Below, piece after piece: positions 49,126 through 58,540 of a stretch of 64,000 nt of DNA. Both the position numbers and the translations under genes were made by a program. Positions within the stretch are counted from its first letter, which is position 1, and every line of letters begins with the position of its first letter. Source of the DNA: Alteromonas sp. a30 (GTDB lineage Bacteria > Pseudomonadota > Gammaproteobacteria > Enterobacterales > Alteromonadaceae); the NCBI RefSeq assembly GCF_026788005.1, contig NZ_JABEPE010000002.1, forward strand, positions 1-64,000. Reading direction: 5' to 3'. The notes below the pieces were generated by a model. The model made no database searches. It saw only the letters and a program-made list of their open reading frames with translations, and was not told the origin of the DNA.

Positions 49126-50523
49126 TTAGAGATGTTGCTCAGCAAACTCAGCCAAACGGCTGCGCACAACACCGTCTAGGTTAACCGTTGCACTACCAGA
49201 GAAGTTTTTAAACTTCTCAACCAAGTAGGTTAAGCCAGACGTTACTGCGGATAAATAATTGCTATCGATTTGCGCCAAGTTACCACCACAAATCAGTTTC
49301 GTTCCTTCACCACAGCGCGTAATGATAGTTTTTAGCTGAGAAGCTGTTAAGTTCTGTGACTCATCCAAAATAACAATGGCATTTTGAATACTTCGACCAC
49401 GCATAAAGTTAACTGATTTAAACTGGATATTGGCTTTTTCCATAATGTAACTCATGGAGCCATGCACATTTTCATCATTTTTATGTAGCACTTCCAAAGA
49501 ATCGGTAATAGCTGCAAGCCAAGGTGCCATTTTTTCTTCTTCTGTGCCGGGTAGGAAACCAATGGATTCTGCAATTTCTGGTGTGCTTCGAGTTACGATA
49601 ATTTTATCGTACATATTCTTTTCAACGACCATCTCCAGAGCTGCGGCAAGTGCCAGCAAGGTTTTACCACTTCCAGCAGGACCCGTTAAAATCACCAAAT
49701 CAATATGAGGGTCCAATAAGGCATGTAAAGCCATTGCCTGACCGATATTCTTCGGCGAAATACCCCACGCGGATTTTCCCATCAAGCGCTCATATCCCAT
49801 ATCAAGCAACTCAATTTTGTCTTCGGTAATCGACTCAACTAACCCTGCAAATTCGTTACCATCGTCCAGTATAAACTCATTAACATACGCTTCTGGTAAT
49901 ACATTGCGCTCAATGGTGTGAATGGTATCGCGCCCTTCTGTGCGGCTCTCTACATTTTTAACGGCATCCCAAAAATTCCCTTCAAAACGGTAAAACCCTT
50001 TGAACAAGAATTTAATATCATTAATGAGCTGATCAGTACGATAATCTTCAACATGAGCAAGACCCGCGCCTTTTGCTTTTAAGCGCATATTGATGTCTTT
50101 CGTAACAAGCACAACCTGCCTAGGCGTTTGTGTTTTTTGCAAGTACAAGGCCGCGCAAATTATGTTGTTGTCGTTCTCGTTAGAAGTGAAGACTCGATGC
50201 TCATCTTCAAGGTTTTGGTCGGCAAAAATAGATAAATGACCAGTTGGTGCAGCTTCTCCAGCGGTACTCCCTTGCAAACTTACACCTTCAATCATTTCTT
50301 CCGGTGTTGCATTGTGCAAAATATCTTCCATGGAGCGAATAGACACTCGTGCATCGCGGGCCACGTCTTTCTTGCTGTCTTTAATGTAATCCAATTCCTC
50401 CAATACGGTCATAGGAATAACAACGTCATGTTCTTTGAATGATAAAAAGGCTAGAGGCTCGTGGAGGAGAATATTGGTATCTAAAACGTATAATTTCGTA
50501 CTGGGTTTCGCATCTTTTGGCAT
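49126..50523 (-). CDS. PhoH-family ATPase with N-terminal PIN domain
   Basis: 465 residues of the PhoH2/YlaK type. The N-terminal PIN domain carries the RNase acidic residues (YVLDTNILLHEP, VLEELD, and DNNIICAAL). The C-terminal PhoH P-loop domain has Walker A ILTGPAGSGKTLLA and Walker B AIVILDESQNLTA. PIN-PhoH proteins studied in other bacteria unwind and cleave RNA; the role here is not known. ATG 50523. It is divergent from rapA, with a 222-bp gap. A broken copy of its 3' end lies just downstream. Confidence 0.92.
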   Translation of the reverse strand: MPKDAKPSTKLYVLDTNILLHEPLAFLSFKEHDVVIPMTVLEELDYIKDSKKDVARDARVSIRSMEDILHNATPEEMIEGVSLQGSTAGEAAPTGHLSIFADQNLEDEHRVFTSNENDNNIICAALYLQKTQTPRQVVLVTKDINMRLKAKGAGLAHVEDYRTDQLINDIKFLFKGFYRFEGNFWDAVKNVESRTEGRDTIHTIERNVLPEAYVNEFILDDGNEFAGLVESITEDKIELLDMGYERLMGKSAWGISPKNIGQAMALHALLDPHIDLVILTGPAGSGKTLLALAAALEMVVEKNMYDKIIVTRSTPEIAESIGFLPGTEEEKMAPWLAAITDSLEVLHKNDENVHGSMSYIMEKANIQFKSVNFMRGRSIQNAIVILDESQNLTASQLKTIITRCGEGTKLICGGNLAQIDSNYLSAVTSGLTYLVEKFKNFSGSATVNLDGVVRSRLAEFAEQHL

Positions 50524-50745
50524 CCGCTACTCCGCTAATGAATTACCAGACTGTTTTCAATAGTTATCGTTCGGCTTGGTAAGCCTGAATGATCACATTA
50601 AAACACTTTTTACAATCGATCATCTGTTTTGTTCCCCCTATCAATAGAAACCTATAATAAATTTCTGATAATGAGTTGGGGCCAACAAAGATATTATTGT
50701 AGAATCTCACGTTTTTTCGTACCGACAGAGACAAGTTAAGTATCA

Positions 50746-53613
50746 ATGAGTCAACAACCACAATTTGCCGCCGGCCAAAGATGGCTAAGCACAGCGGAAA
50801 TGGAATTGGGATTAGGCACGGTTATTACCGTAACAGACCGAATCATCTCTCTACTTTTTCCTGCAACAGGAGAAAGCCGTAACTACGCCTTAAAAGATGC
50901 GCCATTAACCCGCATAGCCTTTGAAGAGGGCGAAACAGTTGAGCATCATGAAGGCTGGCATTTCAAAGTGAAACAAGTTCACAATGAAGATGGCATGTTA
51001 AGTTACACAGGCACTCGCACCGATACTGGTGAAGATGTGTTAATCAAAGAAACGTTCTTGGCTCACGATTACCAACTTAACGACCCGATTCAACGCCTAT
51101 TTAATAGTCAGTTCGACGGGCCGCGTTGGTTCGAATTAAGAAAACAAAGTCTGCTAAACCAGCATAATCACCTCACGTCCCCTAATTTAGGCTTTGTGGG
51201 CGCGCGCGTCAGTTTAATTAAGCACCAAATCCATATTGCCAAAGAAGTAGGCCAACGCTATGCACCGCGCGTTTTACTTGCCGATGAAGTGGGTTTAGGT
51301 AAAACCATTGAAGCCGCGTTGATTATCCACCAGCAATTACTCACTGGGCGCGCGCATCGTGTGCTAATTATCGTGCCTTCCAGCTTGGTGCATCAATGGC
51401 TTGTTGAAATGCTACGCAGAGTCAACTTAAGCTTTTCTATTTTCGACGAAGAACGTTGCCAAAATATCGAAGAAGATAACGGCAACCCGTTTGAAACTGA
51501 GCAGCTTGTACTTTGTAGCCTCGACTTTCTAACCGAAAATGAAAAATACCGTAAACTGGCGACGCAAGCTGCATGGGACTTAATGATTGTCGACGAAGCT
51601 CATCATTTACGCTGGAGTTCGGAGCACGCTTCGGAAGAATACCAAGTCGTTGAAGCGTTGTCGCAACAAACAAAAGGCGTATTATTACTGACAGCAACGC
51701 CTGATCAGTTGGGGCATGAAAGCCACTTTGCCCGCTTACGCTTGCTCGACCCAAATCGCTTCCACGATTACCAAAAATTTGTGGAAGAAGAGCAGCAATA
51801 TGCAAACTTAGCACAAGCCATACATCCGCTTGTTGCCATTGCTTCTGGCGAGTCGCAAGTAAATAGCATTGAAGCACATCACATTACAGCAATTGAACAG
51901 TTTGCTGATGGAGAATCTTTAGATTATCTAAAACAAGATATCACTGCTGAACAAACACAAAAACTTATTGATAACTTATTAGACCGCCACGGTACGAGTC
52001 GCTTATTGTTCCGTAACAGCCGAAATAATATTTCAGGTTTCCCAAAACGCATCATGCATAGCTATCCGCTCGTCATGCCTGACGCTTATGCGGAACAAGC
52101 GCAGCAGGAAGACACTCACCCAGAAGCGGGACTACGTAAACGCTTAGCACCGGAAAAAACCAACTTAGTTGTTGCACAGTGGATGGAACAAGATCCGCGC
52201 GTCAATTGGTTAGTTGAGCACCTACAATCCCTCCAAGGTGAAAAAGTCCTTACCATCTGTGCAAAAGCCAGCACCGCATTAGCATTGGCAGAAGCGATTC
52301 GCACAAAATCGGGCACTCGCGCAGCGGTATTTCACGAACACATGAGCATTGTGGATCGCGACAAAGCCGCTAACTACTTCGCACAAACCGAAGAAGGTGC
52401 GCAAGTGCTTATTTGTAGCGAGATTGGCAGTGAAGGTCGTAACTTCCAATTCGCACACCATTTAGTGCTGTTCGACTTACCACTTGTTCCTGACTTGTTA
52501 GAACAACGCATTGGTCGTTTGGATCGTATCGGACAAAATTCCGATATTCATTTACACATTCCGTATTTTGAAGGCTCCGCTCAAGAAGTGATGTTTAACT
52601 GGTATCACCAAGCGTTAAATGCTTTTGAACACACCTGCCCAACAGGTGGCGTCATTTACGAGAATATCCGTGAATCATTAGGTGAATGTTTACGCCAGCC
52701 CAATGATAACGCCGCAATCGAAGCCCTCATTCAAAGCACCAAAAATCAGCACCTAGCAATGTTGGAAAAACTTGAACAAGGCCGTGACAAACTGCTAGAA
52801 ATGAACTCATCAGGTGCAGGTAAGATAGACGGTTTCATTGACGGCTTGGTTGATAACGACGAATCCCCCTATCTGGAAAAGTTCATGGGTCGATTATTCG
52901 ACGCCATTGGTATTGCCCAAGAAGATCATGACGAAGGCACTTATTTACTGCAACAAACCGAAAGCATGATCACGCAACTTCCGGGTTGGAACGAAGAAGG
53001 AATGACCGTCACTTATGAACGTGATACCGCCACCCAATTGGAACATATTCACTACTTAAGCTGGGATCATCCATTAGTCAACAACGCTATGGATTTGCTA
53101 TTGTCGGAAAACCATGGAAAGAGCGCCATTAGCTTGTTTAGTGACAAAGCCAAACCCGCGGGATACTTCTGGGTAGAATGCTTATTTGTGCTTACCGGTC
53201 ACGCCGACAAATCATTACAACTGCAACGCTTCTTCCCACCTACGCCTTTCATGGTGAGATTGGATGCCAAAGCGCAGCCCATCGACATCGACTTTGGCGA
53301 AATGAAGCGGGTTAAGAAGAAAATGGGGAATCAGCTAAGCAAGGCACTTGAGCCACACGTTAAAAAGGTGTTAGACGTAGCCAATGTGCTAGGTGAAAAA
53401 CAAAGCGCAGAAGTCATGAAACAAACCACAACTAACGTGCAAACTTTGCTTGATGATGAAATTGCCAGACTCAAAGCGTTACGCAAAGTGAACCCGTCTG
53501 TTCGAGAAGAGGAAATTACCTTTATTGAACAACAAAAGGCTGGATTACTGAGCGCGATTTCCAACGCCAAGCTGCGCTTGGAAGCCGTTCGCTTAGTCGT
53601 TAATAATCCATAA
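50746..53613 (+). CDS. rapA: RNA polymerase-associated SWI/SNF ATPase RapA
   Basis: A 955-residue Swi2/Snf2 protein that binds core RNA polymerase and helps recycle stalled or post-termination complexes. The N-terminal Tudor-like region starts AAGQRWLSTAEMELGLGTV. The ATPase core has Walker A LLADEVGLGKTIEAAL, VDEAHHLRW, LLTATPDQLG, and motif VI QRIGRLDRIGQ. The C-terminal RapA domain is complete. ATG 50746, length close to E. coli RapA (968). It is followed by a pseudouridine synthase gene 18 bp on, as rapA-rluA in E. coli. Confidence 0.97.
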   Translation: MSQQPQFAAGQRWLSTAEMELGLGTVITVTDRIISLLFPATGESRNYALKDAPLTRIAFEEGETVEHHEGWHFKVKQVHNEDGMLSYTGTRTDTGEDVLIKETFLAHDYQLNDPIQRLFNSQFDGPRWFELRKQSLLNQHNHLTSPNLGFVGARVSLIKHQIHIAKEVGQRYAPRVLLADEVGLGKTIEAALIIHQQLLTGRAHRVLIIVPSSLVHQWLVEMLRRVNLSFSIFDEERCQNIEEDNGNPFETEQLVLCSLDFLTENEKYRKLATQAAWDLMIVDEAHHLRWSSEHASEEYQVVEALSQQTKGVLLLTATPDQLGHESHFARLRLLDPNRFHDYQKFVEEEQQYANLAQAIHPLVAIASGESQVNSIEAHHITAIEQFADGESLDYLKQDITAEQTQKLIDNLLDRHGTSRLLFRNSRNNISGFPKRIMHSYPLVMPDAYAEQAQQEDTHPEAGLRKRLAPEKTNLVVAQWMEQDPRVNWLVEHLQSLQGEKVLTICAKASTALALAEAIRTKSGTRAAVFHEHMSIVDRDKAANYFAQTEEGAQVLICSEIGSEGRNFQFAHHLVLFDLPLVPDLLEQRIGRLDRIGQNSDIHLHIPYFEGSAQEVMFNWYHQALNAFEHTCPTGGVIYENIRESLGECLRQPNDNAAIEALIQSTKNQHLAMLEKLEQGRDKLLEMNSSGAGKIDGFIDGLVDNDESPYLEKFMGRLFDAIGIAQEDHDEGTYLLQQTESMITQLPGWNEEGMTVTYERDTATQLEHIHYLSWDHPLVNNAMDLLLSENHGKSAISLFSDKAKPAGYFWVECLFVLTGHADKSLQLQRFFPPTPFMVRLDAKAQPIDIDFGEMKRVKKKMGNQLSKALEPHVKKVLDVANVLGEKQSAEVMKQTTTNVQTLLDDEIARLKALRKVNPSVREEEITFIEQQKAGLLSAISNAKLRLEAVRLVVNNP

Positions 53614-53631
53614 CATTAAGGCAATTACCCT

Positions 53632-54288
53632 ATGGCACTGCTGCATTATGCGCCACCCACTCGACCTTATCTGAATATTCTGTATCAAGATGATTGTATT
53701 TTGGTACTAGATAAACCGAGCGGCTTGCTGACCGTTCCGGGAAAAGCTCTGGAGCATAGGGACAGCGTGCAACTAAGAGCAACTCGGGTCTTTCCAGAGG
53801 CCCGAATTATTCATCGTTTAGATATGGCAACATCTGGCTTGCTGGTAATGGGATTTGGCAAAGCCAACCAAGGTGCCATTGCAAAACAATTCGAAAAGCG
53901 CACTGTACAAAAGCGCTACCGAGCACGAATTTGGGGTCATCCTGAAAGTGAATCTGGCACCATTTCACTGCCATTAATTTGCGACTGGCCTAACCGTCCG
54001 AAGCAAATGGTCGATATGGAAAAAGGCAAACCTGCAACCACACATTGGTCTTTACTGTCGCAAGATGCCCATTCTAGTGTGGTCGACTTAAAACCCGTTA
54101 CCGGACGCTCACACCAATTACGCGTACACATGCTGAGTATGGGCCATCCTATTCTTGGGGACCGTTTGTATGCTCATGAACAGGCGCTTGCCGCAGCACC
54201 ACGGCTTCAACTTCATGCTTGCGAGTTGCATTTTCAACACCCTGTAACACAAGCCGATATGCACTTCCTTTCTGATAGCCCTTTCTAG
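53632..54288 (+). CDS. rluA: RluA-family pseudouridine synthase
   Basis: 218 residues. The catalytic segment is IIHRLDMATSGLLVMG, with the Asp that attacks the uridine. Other family motifs are VLDKPSGLLTVPGK, KRYRARIWG and VTGRSHQLRVHM. Length and position after rapA match E. coli RluA, which makes pseudouridine at 23S U746 and at position 32 of some tRNAs. No S4 domain is present, which also fits RluA. ATG 53632. Confidence 0.9.
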   Translation: MALLHYAPPTRPYLNILYQDDCILVLDKPSGLLTVPGKALEHRDSVQLRATRVFPEARIIHRLDMATSGLLVMGFGKANQGAIAKQFEKRTVQKRYRARIWGHPESESGTISLPLICDWPNRPKQMVDMEKGKPATTHWSLLSQDAHSSVVDLKPVTGRSHQLRVHMLSMGHPILGDRLYAHEQALAAAPRLQLHACELHFQHPVTQADMHFLSDSPF

Positions 54289-54340
54289 GGGCGCTTTCTA
54301 ACTTACCTGTTCCAAACTCCCCGTTACCTGTAGAAAATGA

Positions 54341-54407
54341 GGAGCCTACATGGCGAATGTGCGATAAATCTTTATGGGTGACTGACAATTAAATACCGCT
54401 ATTTAGA
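54341..54407 (+). repeat. Intergenic repeat, copy B
   Basis: Second copy of the element at 45568-45645, in the same orientation, about 50 bp after the rluA-type gene. It shares GGAGCCTACATGG and the block starting TGCGATAAATC (37 of 48 identical). Copy B lacks 11 bases in the middle. Confidence 0.7.
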
Positions 54408-54532
54408 CGCACTTTTTAACGGTGCGATTCGACCAACTTATCTACCTGATTTAAATCTGATCTGCGTCAATTTATAAAATTGGAAATTAAAGCGAGACCA
54501 TAATTATCCGATATACTTTATACACTTCGACA

Positions 54533-55579
54533 TTGGATAAACCTAACTTGAATACGCCATTTCACCTCACAATTTGCCTCATTTTTGGACTGTTGTTGAG
54601 CAGTGTTGCTTTCGCGCAAGAAGCCGAAGATACGCAAACTGAGCAAGATACGAGTAGTGCCTCAAGTACCGAATCTAGCTCGCCTCCCAATGCCACATCA
54701 GATGCAACTTCCACCTCGCCAACAGAGGATTTAAGTCAACGTAACCCAAGGTTAGATTTGCCCCCTCCTAGCGTGATTGAATTGGCCAAACAGCAAAATA
54801 ACGACATTAAGCGTTACATGGATGCTGACCACTACCGTAAATTCGAAATAAATGGCGTTGAGCAACTATTGGTAATTAGTGAGTCACATACCGCCCTCAC
54901 CAAAGGAGTTGCGGTGATTGTGGCAGAAACCGGCACTAACAGTTTAAGCCGGCACGCCTTAGCGGAACTGGTAAAACCATTAAATGCCACAGGCTGGGTG
55001 ACGGTACTTTTACCTGCCCCAACCTTCGCCTTTGAACCCATAAAGGGTAAAAACTTGAACCCTGAGAAAATACCTCCTACATTAGAAGATAAGGCAACAA
55101 CAAAACAGCCTTTTCCATTCGAAGACAGAGAACAAATTCCTGATTCGGATTTCACGACCCATGAATCGCATATGACAGAATTGATGGAACGTGTGGTAGA
55201 AGTAAGTAATAACTACCCAGGCTTTTTTTTAGTGGTTGCCCAGGGAACTTCCGCAGCTTGGTTATCCAAGATTTATGCTGAACAAACAATTTCACAACCC
55301 GATGCTCTTGTGGCAATTAGCCCTTACTGGCCTGATTACCGCTACAACAAACAGTTACCTAAATGGCTAGCCCGAGTTCCGGCTCCCGTATTAGATATAT
55401 ATAACTCGTGGGATAACGCTTGGATCAAAAAAACCGCTCCTCAACGTGTCATCGAAGCTGAGAAAGCTTTGAAGCTACACTACCGGCAGCGAGAAATAGT
55501 TGGTCAACCATACGACAAGCAACAATTTTTGTATGTTGCGAAAGAAATTTACGGTTGGTTGACTCATATGGGTTGGTAG
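54533..55579 (+). CDS. Exported DUF3530-family protein
   Basis: 348 residues. A signal peptide (LTICLIFGLLLSSVAFAQ) is followed by a Ser/Thr/Glu-rich disordered segment (about 32-70) and a DUF3530-like domain resembling an alpha/beta-hydrolase. VVAQGTSAAWL stands where the nucleophile elbow would be (G-T-S in place of the usual GxSxG). The C-terminus ends EIYGWLTHMGW. No ATG is available before the signal peptide. TTG 54533 or the in-frame TTG at 54548 must serve, neither with a good ribosome binding site. Function unknown. Confidence 0.78.
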   Translation: MDKPNLNTPFHLTICLIFGLLLSSVAFAQEAEDTQTEQDTSSASSTESSSPPNATSDATSTSPTEDLSQRNPRLDLPPPSVIELAKQQNNDIKRYMDADHYRKFEINGVEQLLVISESHTALTKGVAVIVAETGTNSLSRHALAELVKPLNATGWVTVLLPAPTFAFEPIKGKNLNPEKIPPTLEDKATTKQPFPFEDREQIPDSDFTTHESHMTELMERVVEVSNNYPGFFLVVAQGTSAAWLSKIYAEQTISQPDALVAISPYWPDYRYNKQLPKWLARVPAPVLDIYNSWDNAWIKKTAPQRVIEAEKALKLHYRQREIVGQPYDKQQFLYVAKEIYGWLTHMGW

Positions 55580-55722
55580 TGGGGACTAACGTTATAGGGC
55601 AGTATTTTTAGGTAAGTAACAATATATAAGATATTAGGTGTTAAAAATAATACTTAATTTCAATTAGATACTTCTTTGTTCTTTGATGGCAAAGAATATC
55701 GGGTTAATAGAGGCTATACTCA

Positions 55723-56079
55723 TTGAATAACGACACGAACAGTACTGCTCAAATGGTAACGGTTGAAAGCTTTATCGAGTCAAAATCCAATCAGCTGGTG
55801 TACTACGTACGAGCATTTTGGGACGAACGTATTCCCTATAATGAAGTGAACTTATATTTCTGGGATACGATGGAGGAGTGGGTGCAAATTGAAACGCATT
55901 CTCATGAACCTGAGTCTCAAAAGGAACGCGTTTTCTGGCATTTATTGCATCAGTTACACTTTTGGTCTGAGGAGAAATTACGCGAGGATCAATTTTTACG
56001 CTTGGAGTTACTAACCTGCGTGAAGTTTCTTGAGGGTGAACAAGTTTGTCCATTAGATTGTGTTGGTGTTCGCCCATAA
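55723..56079 (+). CDS. Hypothetical protein, 118 residues
   Basis: Not recognised. A soluble, acidic, Trp/Tyr/Phe-rich protein (AFWDERIPYNEVNLYFWDTMEEW) with two cysteines near the C-terminus (CPLDC). No signal peptide or membrane segment. The TTG at 55723 has AGAGG about ten bases upstream; the first ATG, at 55753, has none. It is on the same strand as its neighbours (DUF3530 gene upstream, ampG downstream), with gaps of about 115-145 bp. Confidence 0.6.
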   Translation: MNNDTNSTAQMVTVESFIESKSNQLVYYVRAFWDERIPYNEVNLYFWDTMEEWVQIETHSHEPESQKERVFWHLLHQLHFWSEEKLREDQFLRLELLTCVKFLEGEQVCPLDCVGVRP

Positions 56080-56193
56080 CCTTTCCAACAAATTACGAGA
56101 AACACCCTCCCCTTCCCTAACAATATAACCTGAACATTGCATTCCCAACGTAACCGTGATCAAATAGCAAAAAAATCACGAAGTTAACCTGCA

Positions 56194-57552
56194 TTGAGCC
56201 AATTCATTCAACAGTTCTCCCATTACAAGGACAAACGCGTCCTTAGCATCTTTTTATTCGGTATATCCAGTGGATTTCCTTGGGTCATGATAGGCTCAGC
56301 TTTAACTGCATGGCTTAAAGAAGAGGATCTAACTCGTTCAGCTATCGGCTTATTTGGTGTGATTTTTGGCGCTTATTCTGTCAACTTTTTATGGTCGCCT
56401 TTGCTGGATAGATACCGCACACCATTGATGGGGATAAAACGTCTTGGGCTGCGCAGAGGTTGGGTTTACTCCATGCAACTCGCCATCGCACTATGCTGCC
56501 TAATTATGTCCACTTTCAACGTCCAACAAGATTTATTCTTTATCGCCTTGTTTGGTTTATTTATTGCGATTTTTTCAGCTACTCAGGATATTGCTATTGA
56601 CGCTTTCCGCATTGATAGCATCCCATCAGGCGGCCGCGAAACCATGTCTGCGGCTTCCGCTGCTGCAACTGCGGGTTGGTGGACAGGTTATGGTGGGTTG
56701 GGAGCTATTCCCTTTTTCATTGCCGACTTGCCAAATTGGCAATGGAGCGATATTTACCTCATTTTAGGCGGTATCATGCTATTGCTCGGTATACCGGTAT
56801 TGCTCGCAAAAGAGCCTAACATTGACAGAGACAGCGCTGTTCAGTCCGCTTCACGCTATTACAATGCTCACTTTATAACAGGTAACAAACACAGCATTAA
56901 ACATCAAATCTCGAATTGGTTAATGGTGACGCTGTTTGAGCCCTTTAGAGAATTTTTCTCCAGAAACGGTACTAAATTCGCACTCTCCGTTTTACTCTTC
57001 ATTTTTCTATTTAAAATGGGGGAAGCCTTTCTCGGCCGAATGTCGATTGTGTTCTACAAAGAAGTCGGCTTTTCCAATACCGATATTGGCACCTATTCAA
57101 AATTGTTCAATTGGTGGGTGACGATTCTATTTGCGGGTATTGGTGGGCTGGTTAACATCCGTTACGGCATTTATCGTGGACTAATGATAAGCGGTATCGC
57201 AATGGCATCTAGCAACCTAATGTTCGCAGCCATTGCCATGACAGGGCCGAATATTCCGCTATTTATCGCTACTATTTTCGTGGATGGCTTCACCACAGCA
57301 TGGTCTTCAGTTGCGATGGTCGCCTTCATCTCACTCATGTGTAACAAAGCCTTTTCAGCAACGCAGTACGCCTTAATGGCCTCGCTTGGAGTATTGGGAA
57401 GAACGGTACTTGCTTCCGCTAGCGGCTTTATTGTGGATGGAATGGATGGAAACTGGGTGCTGTTCTTTATCATCACCTCTGTAATGGTGACTCCGGGGCT
57501 GGTCTTTTTGTGGCGGATAAAACACCATGTTGAGGCGCTAGAACAACGATAA
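56194..57552 (+). CDS. ampG: AmpG-type muropeptide permease (MFS)
   Basis: A 452-residue MFS transporter with about 12-14 membrane segments. AmpG brings GlcNAc-anhydroMurNAc peptides into the cytoplasm for recycling. Family-typical segments: LFGISSGFPWVMIGSALTAWL, NFLWSPLLDRY, SATQDIAIDAFRID and GEAFLGRMSIVFYKEVGFS (cited in part). It begins with TTG at 56194 (MSQFIQQFSHYKDKR); no ATG lies near and the ribosome binding site is weak. It is functionally linked to ampD in the same window, although 42 kb away. Confidence 0.88.
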   Translation: MSQFIQQFSHYKDKRVLSIFLFGISSGFPWVMIGSALTAWLKEEDLTRSAIGLFGVIFGAYSVNFLWSPLLDRYRTPLMGIKRLGLRRGWVYSMQLAIALCCLIMSTFNVQQDLFFIALFGLFIAIFSATQDIAIDAFRIDSIPSGGRETMSAASAAATAGWWTGYGGLGAIPFFIADLPNWQWSDIYLILGGIMLLLGIPVLLAKEPNIDRDSAVQSASRYYNAHFITGNKHSIKHQISNWLMVTLFEPFREFFSRNGTKFALSVLLFIFLFKMGEAFLGRMSIVFYKEVGFSNTDIGTYSKLFNWWVTILFAGIGGLVNIRYGIYRGLMISGIAMASSNLMFAAIAMTGPNIPLFIATIFVDGFTTAWSSVAMVAFISLMCNKAFSATQYALMASLGVLGRTVLASASGFIVDGMDGNWVLFFIITSVMVTPGLVFLWRIKHHVEALEQR

Positions 57553-57580
57553 TCGCGTCGATAACCTCATCCATTTTGAA

Positions 57581-58540
57581 TTACTTGGACATCACCGTTC
57601 GATTACGTCCACGCTCTTTAGCTTCATATAAACCTTTATCGGCACGCTCTATCCATGTTGTGTAATTGTCGTAAGACATATCCAACATGGAAATCCCTAA
57701 ACTAATAGTAAAGTTAATCTCGATGCCTTCATATTCTACAGGGAAGGCTTCCGTTAGCCTTCTTATCCTTTCCGCAACCATTTTGGCGCTCTTAGCCTCT
57801 GTATTCGGCAATATGATGGTATATTCCTCTCCTCCATAGCGCCCGGCCACATCTGTTTCTCTGATGGCCGTTTTAATAATTTTCGCCATCGTTTTAATCA
57901 CCAGATCACCCGCAGGATGTCCATATGTATCATTAATATTTTTAAAATGATCAATATCCAAGATAATCAAAGAGGAAAACTGCTCGGTACGCTTGGCTCG
58001 CTTAAATTCCAGCTCACACATTTCCTCCCAGTAAAAGCGATTATATAAGCCTGTTAATCCATCTGTTCGACTCATTTTTTGCAGTTGGGTATTTACCGAT
58101 AAAAAGCGCTGTTTGCTCACCGCTTCAAGGGTGACATCGTAAATCACCACGCAAATTTGCTCGACCTCACCAGACAAGGAGGTTAACGGGAAAATAGTCA
58201 CATTCTGGTACATATGTGGGCTTTGCGAGGTAATAGGACGATACGCATTAAATTTAAAAACGTAAGGGCGCTGCTCCCAAATAATAAAAGCGGGGCTCCG
58301 TAACGCAAAAACAGGATCACATTTTTTGGTAAACCAATCTCTGTCTATTTCCTCAAATAAGTCGAACAAGCATTTATCACGCACTGCGTTTGGCGTTAAC
58401 CCACTGTGGTTCTCCATGAATTGATTCCAAAGTTGGACATGGAATTTTCTATCCAGAATTAAAATCCCAACTTCGATGGAACCTAATAAATCATGTTTTA
58501 AATGAATGTCTTCTAGTTCAGCTCGTTTCGACACAATCAT
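57581..58540 (-). CDS. PAS-GGDEF diguanylate cyclase
   Basis: 319 residues. N-terminal PAS-like domain (about 15-140, GSIEVGILILDRKFHVQLWN), then a GGDEF domain (TDGLTGLYNRFYWEE to GRNRTVMSK) with an intact GGEEY active site and an RxxD inhibitory site (RETD) five residues before it. It should make c-di-GMP. The ATG at 58540 overlaps the stop of the REC-CheC gene upstream by four bases, so the pair is translationally coupled. Confidence 0.93.
   Translation of the reverse strand: MIVSKRAELEDIHLKHDLLGSIEVGILILDRKFHVQLWNQFMENHSGLTPNAVRDKCLFDLFEEIDRDWFTKKCDPVFALRSPAFIIWEQRPYVFKFNAYRPITSQSPHMYQNVTIFPLTSLSGEVEQICVVIYDVTLEAVSKQRFLSVNTQLQKMSRTDGLTGLYNRFYWEEMCELEFKRAKRTEQFSSLIILDIDHFKNINDTYGHPAGDLVIKTMAKIIKTAIRETDVAGRYGGEEYTIILPNTEAKSAKMVAERIRRLTEAFPVEYEGIEINFTISLGISMLDMSYDNYTTWIERADKGLYEAKERGRNRTVMSK

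Noticed and set aside
50564-50761. 65-codon minus-strand frame between phoH and rapA
   Set aside because: It runs into the rapA start and has no motif; it covers a region that must hold two divergent promoters.
54401-54430. Small hairpin CGCAC/GTGCG after the rluA-type gene as terminator
   Set aside because: Only five pairs, with the T run in the loop instead of after the stem.
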